Positions 1 to 11,820 of a DNA stretch of 64,000 bases are shown here, in pieces; within the stretch, counting starts at the first letter, position 1, and each line of letters opens with the position of its first letter. Source of the stretch: Isoetes taiwanensis (lineage: Eukaryota > Streptophyta > Lycopodiopsida > Isoetales > Isoetaceae); assembly GCA_021234155.1 (NCBI GenBank), contig JAJEKV010000206.1:1178001-1242000 (forward strand), written 5' to 3'. A program made the translations under genes and the position numbers. The notes below the pieces were generated by a model, which was not told the origin of the DNA, made no database searches, and saw only the letters and a program-made list of their open reading frames with translations.

Positions 1-186
1 CGATCTTATAAGAAGACGAAAAGATCTCAATTTCTCCAATACCTTGCGAAATGGACGCACTTACCTGTGGAGGACGCTACGTGGGTACTCCAATCAGATC
101 TCGAAAAGTGGTACCCACAATTTATGGAGCAATGCAAGGATCGGCTCGTCACCGAAGTAGTCGACTCCGAACTGATAGGTGAGTGA
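1..186 (+). pseudogene. Ty3/gypsy polyprotein C-terminus (chromodomain), cut by window edge
   Basis: An open frame runs from base 1 to a TGA at 184-186. It encodes the end of a retrotransposon integrase. The segment YLAKWTHLPVEDATW followed by a hydrophobic LEKWYPQF fits the chromodomain pattern YLVKWKG-P-EDATWE...F-P-F, which in chromovirus-type Ty3/gypsy elements helps target integration. Only about 61 residues are visible, so the rest of the element lies left of the window. No LTR boundary could be placed after it. The strand is opposite to the gypsy element at 1.4-7.5 kb, so this is a separate insertion. Confidence 0.7.
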
Positions 187-1385
187 GGTAGATTAAGAGT
201 CTACTTCCGATGCCACGAAAGTAGACAACTTGAGAGAAAAGAGGTCATATAGAACCATGCATGATAGGAAAGCACTCGGGAGCCTGTGGCCAACATGAGG
301 AGAAAGCCACCCTCAAAGCCAAAGGCAATGAATGGTGCAGGCATTAGCGAGCATCGTAGGCATGATAGGACGCTTGTTCCCACATCCACGATGGAAGAAG
401 CATCCTCTTCCTACGTCGGGGAATAATGCTTGCATACATCCTAGGTTAGAAAAAGGGTGGTTCCCTTAAAACCCATCATTAAATTGTTATAACATGTACT
501 AATGTAGTGTTGAACCTGCAGGCCAATAGAACGACGAATCGGCAGACCGCTCCAGGAGACCGCCATTGGTCAATGACAACTTTGCGTGAAGTGTCGAGGT
601 GTCCCTTAGTGCAACAACCCACTCTGATGCTCTAGGCTCAGGCTTGGTTAGATGACCACCGCTATAATCATGCACCATCTCAAGCCTTTTCAAAACGCTA
701 TTTATTGAACCGACATGGAAATTATAGTCATCTGGCCAGAGGTCCAAAGAGAAATTCCCATACGCACCCTTACCATGCCCATGTGTGATAGCACCAGGTA
801 GAGAGATCTTCAACTTATCCAACCTCCAAAGAGACTTCACTTATTGTTGCAGCTTCGGTATCATTGTCTTTGCTTGATCCATCTTGTCATGAATGATATA
901 CACCGCTTCCCGTGGGTGCCTATGGGAGTACACCCTCCATGACCAGTAATGTGTACGACAGGAAATTTGTTCCACTTTGTGTGCCCTTCTCTGCTCATGT
1001 ATAATGTTCCTTTCTGCCGCATCTTTGGTATTCAACAGCTTCGTGCGAATAACTTCACATGTGCACATTTGGAGAATGATATTTTTCTAGCAATTGTGAC
1101 ATCCCGGAAACTGCGCCTTCATGTCTTGATGAACCCAGGGTAGGAAACCTGCTTTCCCCTCAACGCTTCAACCTTTGCATTGACTTCCTCGAGAATGCAG
1201 GTTTTCGAGAACATTGCAGGCAATTTCCTCACGTTCTCGCGAATACCATCCTCGCTCCTCCGACTTCGATGCGGCATGGATTCACAGTTTCTTTCACGAA
1301 CATTGCGAAAACTGCTTGGGATGCTAAGGTGGAGGCTCGAGGTTTTATTGTGCCACTATTCCCATGCACAGCTTTACGAGCACCT
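187..1385. other. Stretch without recognisable gene
   Basis: The longest frames are short (for example 499-840 on the minus strand, 113 codons) and resemble no family I know. The stretch may include 3' sequence of the truncated element on its left. No repeat structure is obvious. Confidence 0.4.
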
Positions 1386-2636
1386 GTTACATGGCAAAAA
1401 TTTTTCCTTAGAAATAACCCCGCTTGGCGTGTTGACGCCAGACTAGCTACCACCACCGCACCTTTGGATCCCGGATCCCCTCGCTAGTCTTATCGACTAT
1501 CGCTTCCACGAGCCCAAGATTGTCACGCCCGGTCGGTCATCGCCCACACCGTGGATCTTTGGATCCCCACGACCTTTTGTTTGTCGCTCACAAAGAGTTC
1601 TGGATTCTTCCAGAATCCTCCCCGAAGATTGTCCACCGACTACCAAGTCCAATCTGTCCCCGGGCGGTTCAAATGCACGGACTCTAACCACCCCCTGCAT
1701 CAGGATTCGACCTCAAGGCCCAAGCCTTGGTTGGTTCCCGAGAATCCTAATTCTTTGAACTAATCCTCCTCGTTGGCACCAATCGCTCTTTACCAGACGG
1801 TGCTTGGCAGTAGCAATCTACCCCGGACCGCTAGCACGACTTTAGGCCGCAATTTCGCCCCGTGGCCAAGCCCAATTCAAGCAAAGATCAATCACAAGCT
1901 TTAGTCGCTAATCCCGACCCTATGGGTCCACTGGACGTCGGGCTCTGGGTAATCCGACCGCTTTGGGGCCATTAATATCCAATTCGATTCCAACCGAATC
2001 CAAAGCTCAACTCTTAGATCTATTTTCTAGTATCCTATCGGGAACCGGCTTCAACAATTCTGCTCTAGATTTCTCTCACTGCTCAAAACCGACTCCCAAG
2101 CTTTATAGAACTCTTTCGGTTCACTAAACCTGCAGCCCAAAACCGCCGATCAGGCCCTTACATGATCTAATTTCATGCATTGAGCTAACCCATCGATCGG
2201 GCAAGCCGGATCTTCATGTACGAACTTGTTTTTCGATTTCATATCGACTAAGAGGCCCACCCAACCGTTAACGCTTAACGTATCATTTAAATGTTTAATT
2301 AAAACCATAGCTAACATTTTCATCTAACATTTAAATGGCATTGGCCCCTAGGGCCTATATAACCTACATTAACATTAATGTCTAATGTTAATCATGTGCC
2401 TACAGATCTCCGCCTTAATCCTCAAGTAGCCTTGGCTGCTAATACTATTATTCAGCGGACCATTACCCACCGCTAGCCTTTATTTCTATTTACCCCAGAT
2501 TCCGGGCCACCAGATCGACATACTAACACGGCCCATTAGATCGCGAATCGCCTCTAATCGGCATCAACAGCATTCAGGGTTCATGGACGCCCGTCAAGGG
2601 CGACTACGGCTATGCCCTTGGGAGCACCTCAGAACA
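1386..2636 (-). repeat. 3' LTR of the gypsy element (left copy)
   Basis: The sequence aligns throughout with 6288-7562. Shared landmarks include TTTTCCTTAGAAATAACC near the left edge and GGGAGCACC near the right edge. In element orientation it begins with TG at 2636-2635, immediately after the polypurine tract. A TATATA stretch near 2355 lies in the CTAGGGCC-TATATA segment conserved between both copies and may be the LTR core promoter. Confidence 0.8.
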
Positions 2637-2652
2637 TTCCTCCCCTCCTTTT
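2637..2652 (-). other. Polypurine tract of the gypsy element
   Basis: The minus strand reads AAAAGGAGGGGAGGAA directly before the TG that starts the 3' LTR. This is the expected position and composition for the plus-strand primer of reverse transcription. Confidence 0.8.
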
Positions 2653-2659
2653 GACCTTG

Positions 2660-3600
2660 CCCTCAAGGTTGATCCTTTAGATGAGGGGAACTGGCGCACA
2701 AATTCCTTTCGCCTCTCGGTGGCATCCTCGTCGGAGACCGGTCTCGCATCGAACCCCATGTTTTAACACATCCCTATGCCAAATAACTCTTTTATCCATA
2801 AGACGCTCATGCAAGCATGTGAGGAGTTTAAGACGACGCAGGTATACTTTGTGACTAACCATGTTAGCGGTTTCAAAGATAGCCCTTCACGGTGACTTAC
2901 ATGAAACACGGGATGGATCCCTACTTCTGTGGTAAGTTCAACTCAGATATCTTTTTACCCATCCTTTTTAGCACCCTAAAAGGCCCAGCATACCGCGGAG
3001 TAAGTTTAGGTACCCGATGCTTAATGCCGAAAGATAAACGACCCGTAAGTAAACGTGATCAGCTTTCGCATAGGAGACATCTCGTCTATGCTGATTAGCA
3101 GACGCTCGTGCCCTATATTGAGCTTTTTGCAACGCTTGCTTGCATTGCCGCAGGATTACATCATGCAGCATGTATACTGCAACTTCGGTTCTAAGGTACT
3201 TAGGCATACCAGAATAAGCCCTTGGGTTTCGGCCCATCATAGCCACAAAGGAAGTCATCCGAATCCCCTTGTGATGGCTATTATTATAAGCGAACTCTAG
3301 GTAGGGTAAATACTCGTCCTATCTAGACTGCTTCTCATGGACAAAACTTTGCAACATGTCCTCCAGGATCATGTTTATACGCTCAGTTTGCCCACCCGTT
3401 CGTGGATGATTTCCACTATTCATGTATAATCGGATCCTCAATCCTTTCATGAGATCCCTCCAGAAGTGACCCGTGAACTTAGTGTCCCGATCACTTACAA
3501 TGGACAAGGGAATATGCACTGCTACATCATGCCCCGTAGCCTCCCTTTTTAATGCTATAAACTTAGCATACTTGGTTAACTGATCCACTATTACCAAAAA
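2660..3600 (-). pseudogene. Integrase remnant of the gypsy element
   Basis: On the minus strand the frame at 3597-3319 carries the retroviral-type integrase core. VDQLTKYAKF is followed by the SDRDTKF segment with the second catalytic Asp, and by GGQTERIN with the catalytic Glu. The next frame (3258-2968) continues with the YNNSHHKGI-like region and GRNPRAY, the usual post-catalytic segment. A third frame toward 2700 retains pieces resembling the C-terminal PRY-GPF-VL and HPVFHVS motifs. Several frame changes show that the gene is dead. DNA strand transfer of the element copy is its family role. Confidence 0.75.
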
Positions 3601-4054
3601 TCTGAGTATGTTACCTAGCAGTTCTAGGTAGTACGACTTGTAAAGCCCATACTCACGCTTTCCCAGCGTTCATTTGGTATAGGGAGAGGTTATAACCATC
3701 CCAAAGTTTTCCATGATCCGTCTTCACCGCTTGACACCCCAAGCAGTGACTTACCAAGTCCTTGACTTGTTCTTACAACTCCGGCGAGTCGTAGAACCTT
3801 TTTCCCAACTCATACGTCTTCCATTCACCTCCATGCCCAGCTGTGGAGTATCATGGTGCTCACGTAGAATTGATTCCCTAAGGTCCCCACTCGAAGGAAC
3901 ATAGATCCTTCCCTTGTAGAATGCAACCCCTCTTGCTCAGTCCACAGCTCCCCGAGCTTGACCATCGCCGGATCTTACCGATCCTCAGGATATGCATCCT
4001 CAATCTCTTGTATAAGGTCACTTGCCAAAGTCGTCAAGGTATTTATATATATGC

Positions 4055-4640
4055 TTAACCCTTGATAATGTATCGGCAACTGGATTATTTTTGCCCGGCG
4101 TATACTCAATGGAAAAATAGAACTCATGGAGGAATTCTAGCCACCTAGCCTGTCTCGGCTAATTTCGGCTCGACTTTGCAAGAATCCCAGATTTATGGTC
4201 ACTATCGACGATAAACTTGCGCGGCTCTTGGCTCGTCCCACTACGTAAATAGTGCCTCCACGTCCTTAACGCATGTACAGTGCTAACCGCAGGACTTAGT
4301 TTTCGACTTTTATAAGCCACTCACGCGGACCTCACAAGATTAGTATCGCCCCTAACGCCACAAGCGTCAGTATAGACCTCAAATGTCTAATTCAATTTCG
4401 GCACTTCTAACACAGGACTGCTCACTAGCAAATCCTTAACGCGCCGAAATGCCTCTTGTTGCTCTCTCCCCCACACAAAATCGTGATCTTTTCCCAAAGA
4501 TCGGTGAGAGGAACAACAACTCTTAGAAAATCTAGGTACAAATTTACGGTAGTAGATGGCTAATCTTAGAAAAGTGTATAACTCTAACACGTTTTCCGGC
4601 GGGAGCCATTGCTGTACCACTTGTACCTTAGCGGAATGTG
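4055..4640 (-). pseudogene. Reverse transcriptase 3' end / RNase H remnant
   Basis: Minus-strand frame 4620-4387 contains LAIYYRKFVPRFSK, then a WGREQQEAFRRVKDLL segment and SPVLEVP. This is the connection region between reverse transcriptase and RNase H in Ty3/gypsy pol. Further on, in other frames, are KFIVDSDHKS (the RNase H TDHK-type site) and, at about 4152-4060, ARWLEFLHEF...YTPGKNNPVADTLSR, the conserved end of the RNase H domain. The frame is interrupted between these blocks, so this is a relic. Confidence 0.75.
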
Positions 4641-5490
4641 ATGATATCCATTGCGGAGATCAATCTCGGTAAACTATTTAACACCCCCAAGATGATCCCG
4701 AATATCATCAACCCGGTACTCTATGCACATCCGCATAGTACCGTTATGGAACTCGCAAAAGGTAATTTACTTGGTCGTACAAAACCCTTGCTTAACAATT
4801 CCCAACCATGTTATTATCCGGCATGGTATCCATCAAGGAAGAACTATATTCTTAGATGCAATTCCCCATTGCATTGTTTTGTAAACACGGACTTGTAAAA
4901 GTCCTAAGAATATATAACCCAAGTGCTTTTATATTGCCCGAGGCACTTGCATGGCTTAAATCATGACTTGGGATTATTCCTTGATCTTGACTAATTTCTA
5001 GTCATTGGAAGTATGCCGTACATTTACCTCGAAAAGTTGAACATGCAACTTTTCCCATTAGATAGCATTATCTAATTCCTCATAAGAATTTGGTCCACTA
5101 AGTCGACCCCGTCGCTTAGCCAAAATTCCTATGACTCTAATCCTTTTTCATAGGACCTTAAGTAGGTGCGTACTAGGAATAGTTTTAAGATGTTAAGATA
5201 TTCCAATATCTTTCCCATCTTGTAAGTTTTGTATATTACCACAACATACTTACCCAAATTATAATTGCATCTATTGCATTATAACCTAAGAATTGAAATA
5301 TGTATAAAAACATACCTTAGTATAGTTCGTTGAACTAATTCTGATACTTACATCCAACAGTTTTCCAACTGTCCATTACTTGTGCCTACAAGTAATAAAA
5401 AAATTTATCTAAGTAAAAAAAAATCAAATTTTGCTATTCACTTTTCGAGAACATTACTATAGTTCCCCATCAAGCCCTTAAGGGATCTTG
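4641..5490 (-). pseudogene. Degenerate protease/RT region
   Basis: By position between gag and RNase H this should hold protease and most of reverse transcriptase. I cannot recover the YxDD box or the protease DSG triad by eye. The stretch is AT-rich with many stops, so the assignment rests on position only. Confidence 0.35.
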
Positions 5491-5491
5491 A

Positions 5492-6161
5492 TTAAATGTT
5501 AGGACAAATCCATACATCATGTCCTCTTTTCCCACAACCCAGACAAGGTTTATCCATATTAACCCCGTTAATACCATCCTGTCTTGGTTGAGAATTACTC
5601 GAACAACCCGGTTGTTCTTCGTCTTTTACACTAGACCTTCTGCTTGGTTGACTGCATATGCAAGCATAAAATACTGCTGTATCCAAATCCTTCGGATGCA
5701 GCCTTTTAAGCTTCATTTTAAGTGCAGTGTCATTTATGCCCCGCATAAAATAAAAAAACCTGACTTTCATCATCCAGAGGCTGAACAATTGCAAGCAGCT
5801 TCCGAAGCTCTTGCTCATAGGTTCTCAATTCCCCAGTTCATTGCAAGCTATGCAACTGACGATAAGCCAGAAGTTCATTCAAGCAGTCAAAATTTTCATG
5901 TGAAGGAACTTGTGAAGAAATACCCTTGGTATCTTCTTCCAGTACTTCAACAATTAATCCACATGGCTTAGTAACCAACTTATTGACTTCGTGTTCAATG
6001 GACGCCATCTTCCCTTGAAGACATGCTAGGTTTTTAGCCAGCTCCTGAACTGAAACACTCTCCAGTTCACGCTTCTCCAGTTCACAAGTGGTCTGGAAGA
6101 CAGAATTTTTCTCGTCCATTTCCGCTATTAAATCTAGGTTTTCCCAGAAAACTAGATTCAC
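5492..6161 (-). pseudogene. Gag remnant with CCHC zinc knuckle
   Basis: Two adjacent minus-strand frames (6161-5838 and 5818-5492) form a gag-like protein. The first is rich in Glu/Lys and probably helical. The second has the LHPKDLDTAVFYA segment typical of the retrotransposon gag (nucleocapsid-proximal) region. It then carries a zinc knuckle CLGCGKRGHDVWIC, which is C-x2-C-x4-H-x4-C and binds RNA in packaging. A frame change near 5825 separates the halves. It lies directly downstream of the primer-binding site, as expected for gag. Confidence 0.7.
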
Positions 6162-6271
6162 GGCCCTGTGTTTAGATTTTCTAGAATTCTAAATTCAAAA
6201 ATCGAAATTCAGAGTTATCTCCCAACAACGATCTGCAATCTTAGAACTCTTAGAGTTCTTGCACAATCTCT

Positions 6272-6287
6272 CGGACTCTCGATACCA
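6272..6287 (-). other. Primer-binding site (tRNA-iMet type)
   Basis: The minus strand reads TGGTATCGAGAGTCC immediately inside the 5' LTR edge. The canonical initiator-Met primer site is TGGTATCAGAGC, so this differs by about one inserted base plus minor changes. Its position next to the LTR supports the call. Confidence 0.65.
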
Positions 6288-7562
6288 GCGTTTACCCGGA
6301 AAAAATTTTCCTTAGAAATAACCCTCGCCAGGTTGACGCCTCAGCTACCACCTCGCACCTTGTATCCCGGATCTCCTCGCTAGTCCTATCGCTACATCGG
6401 CTTCCACAGAGCTCCTCGCATTGTCCGCGGGCCAAGATGCAGCCCACACCGTGGATCCCGGATCCCCACTGACCTTTTGTTTGTCGCTCTCAAAGGCGTT
6501 CTGGATTCTTCCAGAGAATCCTCCCCGGAAGATTGTCCACCGACTATCAAGTCCAATGGTCCCTGGCAGTTCCAAATGCACGGACTCTAACCACAGTCCC
6601 AGACTGTGATTCCGACCTCAAGGCCCAAGCCTTGGTTGGTTCCTGGCAGAATCCTAATTCTTTGAACGAATCCTCCCTGCTGGCACCAACTGGCTCTTTA
6701 CCCAGATCAGTGCTTGGCAGAGCAATCTACCACAGGATCAAGTAGCACTTTTAGGGCTGCAATTTCGGCCCTGCGGGCCAAGCCCAATTCAAGCAAAGAT
6801 CAATCACAAGCTTTAGCCGCAATCCGACCCTATGGGTCCACTGATCAGGGCTCCGGCAGAATCCGACGCCTTTGGGGCCATTAATATCCAATTCGGATTC
6901 CAAACCGAATCCAAAGCTCAACTCTTAGATCTATTTCTAAGTATCCTATCGAAATCCGGCTTCAACAATTTCGCTCTAGATTTCTCTGCTGCTCAAATCC
7001 GACTCCCAAGCTTTATAGAACTCTTTCGGTTCATACCGGGTAGCCCAAAATCGCCAGATCAGGCCCTTACATGATCTAATTTCATGCTTTGGAGCTAACC
7101 CATCGACCGCAAGCCGGATCTTCATGTAACGAACTTTTTTCTGATTTCATATCGACTAAGAGGCCCACCCAACCGGGTTATCGCCACGTGTCATTTAAAT
7201 GTTTAATTAAAACCATAGCTAACATTTTCATCTAACATTTAAATGGCATTGACCCCTAGGGCCTATATACAACCTACATTAACATTAATGTCTAATGTTA
7301 ATCATGCCTCTACAGATCCTCCTCGCCAATCCCTCGCTAGCCTTGCCGCGGCTAATACTATTAGCGCCCCCTAGCGGACCATTACCCACCGCTAGCCTTT
7401 ATTTCTATTTACCCCGCATCCCGTCACCGTGATCGACATACCAACACGCCCATTAGATCGCGAATCGCCTTAATCGCGACCAACAAGCATTGCCTCGGCT
7501 CATGGACGTCCGATCAAGGGCCCGATTAGGCTATGCCCTTTGGGAGCACCCGTAATAAATAC
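6288..7562 (-). repeat. 5' LTR of the gypsy element (right copy)
   Basis: This is the partner of 1386-2636. It runs from the primer-binding site to about GGGAGCACC at 7542-7550. The outer dozen bases differ from the left copy, so the exact edge is uncertain. CTAGGGCC-TATATA is conserved near 7255-7275. Confidence 0.75.
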
Positions 7563-8704
7563 CCTCTCTAATTGTGCCTTCCATTTCAGGTATCCGGATT
7601 TTGATATCCCGAGACCTAGGTACCAGGCCTTTTCGCACACAACTTTGCCATGCAACACTAGCCTTTGGACACGACGCCCTTTCATATTATTCCCAAACAT
7701 GTGGTACACATAGGTGACCCGGTCAGAGGACCTCATTGTGACGGCCCCTACTCGTATACGATGCCCCGATCATATAGAACTGGAGATCATCCCTCAGATC
7801 AGCATCAACTCGCTGACATGAGGCCGTCCACCTAACATCGGGCCCTTGATGATGGCCAAGAACCCGACGAGGAAGAATGGACATGTCATTCATCCCGTCT
7901 CCCTCGAGATCGACCTAGCTGCAGAAGCATAAACAAACATAAGCACATGTCATCAAACAACATACATATATCCACCTCGAAGGGTGGTCCACCATAATAA
8001 AGTATATGCAACAACACATCAGTAGCATCAACCATAACAAAGGGAAATCCTACCCAGGCTCAGACTCATGGGGGTAGACTGACGGCTTGGGCCTCCAGAA
8101 GACAATGCAGACAGAATTCATGGCAAATGGATTTGGCTGGCATAGAAACATGGCCGTTGGGTAGTCCACTCCAGCCGTCCCTCCTGTGCATACTTTGCAG
8201 ATAGGCTGAAAAATATTGGAGCCTGACCATAGCCTGCCGGGTGCATAGCCAAAGGGTCTACTCCTGGGTTGCTTCTCCTTAGTCCCGATGAGGCAGGAGG
8301 AGATCGCTCTCCTCCAGAAGATCCATGCTAATCACAGGCGAGCTAGAGAGCCACTGCTCGTACACGACTTGAATCCCATTGGTGGTGAGGCATCACCCAA
8401 GAGGTGTCGAGCCCATACCTTGCTCGCACGCAGTGCCAAGGTATTAGGCCTAGCCCGCAATGTTCCCCAACAGGCTTTACACACCAGAGGGATCACATGT
8501 AACCGGACAAGTCTCCCTTGTCAGCCGGTCTAGCTCTGCCACCCACATCCAGGCGGGCTCTTATGCACAGGCCGCAATAATTGGGAACTAATGAGGCTAA
8601 CTAGGAACATCATCTAAGAAGGCTTGTTTGGGGTCTGGGTTCGGGAACTCCTGCAAGAAAGCCCTCTGTGAGGACCCTGGGATCAAACAGGAGAATCCGT
8701 GAGC
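7563..8704. other. Stretch without recognisable gene
   Basis: Only short frames occur (7736-7500 minus; 8288-8533 plus). None resembles a known domain. It may be more retrotransposon debris. Confidence 0.4.
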
Positions 8705-9176
8705 TGTGTCATGCGGGATTTGCAAAAGAACAAGAAAAGGAAAACAAAGAGACAACAGAAACACAAATGTATAGAGGAAACTGCTTGATATCAATCAGAA
8801 TACATGAGCTCTTGCAATCGAGAGAAAATGATGGAGACAAGAACCAAAACTCATCTAACTTTCGAATGCTAGCTCTACTCATATATATAGTACAATGGCC
8901 TCTGGCCCAATATAGATACTCACGATCTCGGTGCCAACTCACGGAAGGATGCCGATTTGTGGGAATCTTTGGCGAAGGCCTCTTGAAATGCTCGGAATCA
9001 CGCCCGTGGCTGACGCCCGTCACTTGTCCGTTTCTCTGCCTCTTCTTGGTGCCCTTCTGCGTGGTCTTTCACCGGGTCTTCTGGGCTTTTGATGCCCGAC
9101 TGGACTGGATTTGACGCTTGTTCTTGACACAGTGCGAGGTGTGCATGAATAGTCCCTGTACGTCTGGGGACTAACA
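8705..9176 (-). repeat. LTR of a second minus-strand retrotransposon
   Basis: Read on the minus strand, the sequence begins TGTTAGTCCCCAGACG at 9176. This is a common plant LTR start and is preceded by the purine run GGTGGGGAG. It contains a TATA box, CTATATATATGAG (8890-8878), followed by a T-rich leader typical of R/U5, and fades near 8705 around the sequence CGCATGACACA. The second LTR was not found in the window, so it is either a solo LTR or the 3' LTR of a truncated element. Confidence 0.6.
8878..8890 (-). promoter_or_regulatory. TATA box of the LTR
   Basis: CTATATATATGAG lies about 290 bases into the putative LTR in element orientation. That is a plausible U3/R boundary position. Confidence 0.45.
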
Positions 9177-9190
9177 CTCCCCACCAAACG
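9177..9190 (-). other. Polypurine tract of the second LTR element
   Basis: On the minus strand GGTGGGGAG abuts the TG of the putative LTR at 9176. Confidence 0.45.
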
Positions 9191-10400
9191 ATACCGTGGG
9201 CGAGAAAAAGGAGGAACTTCCGACCCGGTGAAACCCGCAATTTCAAAATCATCTTGGGCGTGTATGAGGCGGTCACCGTGAGTGATAGTTGGCAATGAGG
9301 TCTTGTCGCGTCGGTGAGAGCTTGGGAGTGTTGAGACCTATTCTTTGGATGAGCATCGATAAGAAACCCGAGGACACCATCTCTTCAAAAGCACGGTGTT
9401 CAAGCAGGACAAACCGGCATTCCATGAGAAGACAGGTTTGAAGTCAGAAAGGCACCCGACAGGCGTTCGGGTTGCAATAATAGATAGGGACGCTACGGCA
9501 AGAGAACTCAAGAAGGCACTTTAAAGCAAAGATAAAACCTTGGCGGTGAACAAGATGGATCAGGGGAGGCGCAAAAGACGCTTCCAAAAAGAGATCAAGA
9601 CCGAAACAAAGATGAGTAGCGCGTCTGCCAAGCCGCCATTAGGGATGTAGATCCAATTTTCGGGTGTGCTCTAAGGTAAGCGCCATTTTCCCAAGTAGAG
9701 CGCGAACAAAACGTGGATCCCATCAAAGATCCGTGGAGATTCGAGGAGGTGTCCACCGGTGCGGCCTTCCGGGACCTTAGTCCAAAAGGGGGAAGACTTG
9801 ACCGAGGTGAGATATCTGGGGCGTGGAGGTGCACCCAAGGAAGCATATGGAGATTGAGCTGTGCCAGTGGGCGTGGGCTGCTGGGCCTGTTCCCTGAATT
9901 CACGAACAAGGTCTCAGATCAAGAGCCTTTGCCTGCTCGGGTCCCAATCGAGCCCCGGAGAGCATGGTCCAAACCGAGGTGAGACCCAACCCGTGGGTAT
10001 AGTCGATTGTCGAAAGGCACGCCTGGCATGGGTTGTAGCCACCCAGGTGTGTAAGTAAACTTGAGCAAACAGAAGGTCCTTAGGGTGAGCTAAATTCTTC
10101 CGCACCTGTTCGAGCGTCTCTGCTTGCCACAAAGGGAGGTGAGGAGCAAGCTCCGGCATGTACTCAGTGCATAGAGTGTTTACTTTAGCAGGATCCTGTA
10201 AATACTGATTGGTTTGTAATAACAACCAGTGAGCATGAGGGTCACCTGAAAAATTCGATGAGGCCCATCTAGGAACTTCGCCAAGGCTTTTGCAGAGCGG
10301 GTAAAGGACATCTTGGCAGAGTCCATCTCAACAACCCAGTCAGGTTTTCTTCCAAAACCGTGCTTACGAGGGAATTTATTGGGCACGTAGGCAAAACCTT
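9191..10400 (-). pseudogene. Possible polyprotein 3' region of the second LTR element
   Basis: Minus-strand frames 10225-9914 and 9909-9595 lie upstream of the polypurine tract. The first includes LEQVRKNLAHPKDLLFAQ, which resembles the helical segment after the integrase core in Ty3/gypsy pol. I see no catalytic motif, so the call depends mainly on position next to the LTR. Confidence 0.3.
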
Positions 10401-10410
10401 CCAGTTGTAT

Positions 10411-11820
10411 ACCTTAAGCTTGATTTTGCAAAAGCTTATGACAGTGTCAGTTGGGAATTCATGCGCCGTTGTATGCTAAGACTGGGATTTGGGGAACAAT
10501 TCACATCATATATTATGAAGCTGCATATCTCTGCTGGGGCGACTGTCCTGTTCCATGGTGAGCCGTCACATGCCTTTTCACTCGGTCGTGGTATTCGCCA
10601 GGGATGTCCTTTAGCACCATTGCTTTTCACAATTATTGCAGAGGCTTTGTCACAGTTATTCACCATTGCAACGACAGAGGGACTTCTCCATGGTCTTGCA
10701 ATGGAGGATGGCACACAAGAGGTTTGCAATCAATATGCAGACGACACGTTCCTCTTCCTAGTCGCTAATGATGAGAATCTTGCTGCTGCCAAAATGCTTT
10801 TAGATACTTTTTCACTGGCTTCCGGTGTTCTTGTGGGGTGGCAGATGTGGACTTTGGATAGTCCGGCTCCGTCATGTGTTCACGGTTATCCATGGAAATT
10901 ACTTGCGCATGGACAGACCATCAAGTTGTTGGGGATTCCAGTTGGCATCCATGTTACTATGGGAGCTGCATGGGAGGAGATCATTAGGAGTTTGGAGAAG
11001 CACTTGTTCTGGTGGTCCACTGCTAAGTTGTCTCTTGCGAGATTGACATACGATTGGCCAAGTGGGTCAGTAGTAGTACCCATGTTTATATGGCATCCTT
11101 ATCGCTAGCACCACGGATCAAAGTCGTTGAGCTCATTGCAATAGTTCGGAACTTTATTTGGGCAGTGCTTCGAGGAAGGTGTTGTGGTTAAGGTGGCTTG
11201 GTGAAGTGCATCCTTCCAAAATGGGGGTGTGGTGCAGGTATGATCGACTTCTTACTCTGAGCAAAGTGCTTATTTCAAAGTTCATTTGGAGACTCTCGAA
11301 TGGTGAGGATGACTCTCCCGGTTCACGCCTTCTTAGACAAGCTCTTGGTCTTTGATCCCTCTAGGCAAGAAGGTCATCCAAACCGGTCCTACCTTAACCG
11401 ACATTGCGGCCTTTTCCAAGTGCTTTTCCATTTTTGCGTGGCTTGTTGGCAGCATGGGAGGCTTGCGTGCTTTTCCATTTTTCTGGCCATGCCCCTCTAT
11501 CCACACCCTCTTGGAGACTCCACGGTGGTGGGCACCACTGCCTCCAGACCCCTCAGCACCCCCATTGGCAGCCTCAGTTCATCCCCGAATTTCAGGCAAA
11601 GTTCCTGCTCTCTCGTTGGGATGTATCTCTATGGGAGAAGGTCGCAGAAAATTAGTGGTCCTATTTTATCCATGCTAGTTTGTTTGTGGTCCCTTTTTTT
11701 ACTTTCCAATGTGCATGCGACAAATTGGGATTGGTTTTCTTTCTTATTTATTTTACCCACTTACAATCCACCCAATGGCTACATTAATTGGACTCTAAGA
11801 ATAATGTCTCCATTGTTTAG
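10411..11820 (+). pseudogene. LINE (non-LTR) reverse transcriptase fragment
   Basis: The frame entering at about 10411 and running to 11108 encodes the central fingers/palm of a plant LINE reverse transcriptase. Visible motifs are LDFAKAYDSVSWEFM, then GIRQGCPLAPLLFTI about 50 residues later, then the catalytic QYADDTFLF box with both aspartates. The frame stops at 11108. Weaker remains follow in shifted frames to about 11820 (for example an RNFIW segment near 11150), as expected for the thumb and C-terminal domain. The upstream endonuclease domain is missing, so this is a 5'-truncated or broken copy. Long frames on the other strand here are shadows. Confidence 0.85.

Larger units (their letters stand above)
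1386..7562 (-). mobile_element. Decayed Ty3/gypsy LTR retrotransposon
   Basis: Two long direct repeats (about 1.25 kb each) enclose gag, RNase H and integrase relics that all read on the minus strand. A tRNA-Met-type primer-binding site adjoins the right repeat, and a polypurine tract adjoins the left repeat. The order LTR-PBS-gag-RT/RNaseH-IN-PPT-LTR on the minus strand is the standard Ty3/gypsy layout. The LTRs differ by many substitutions and small indels, and pol is broken by frameshifts, so the copy is old and inactive. The outer boundaries are approximate because no target-site duplication was found. Confidence 0.85.
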
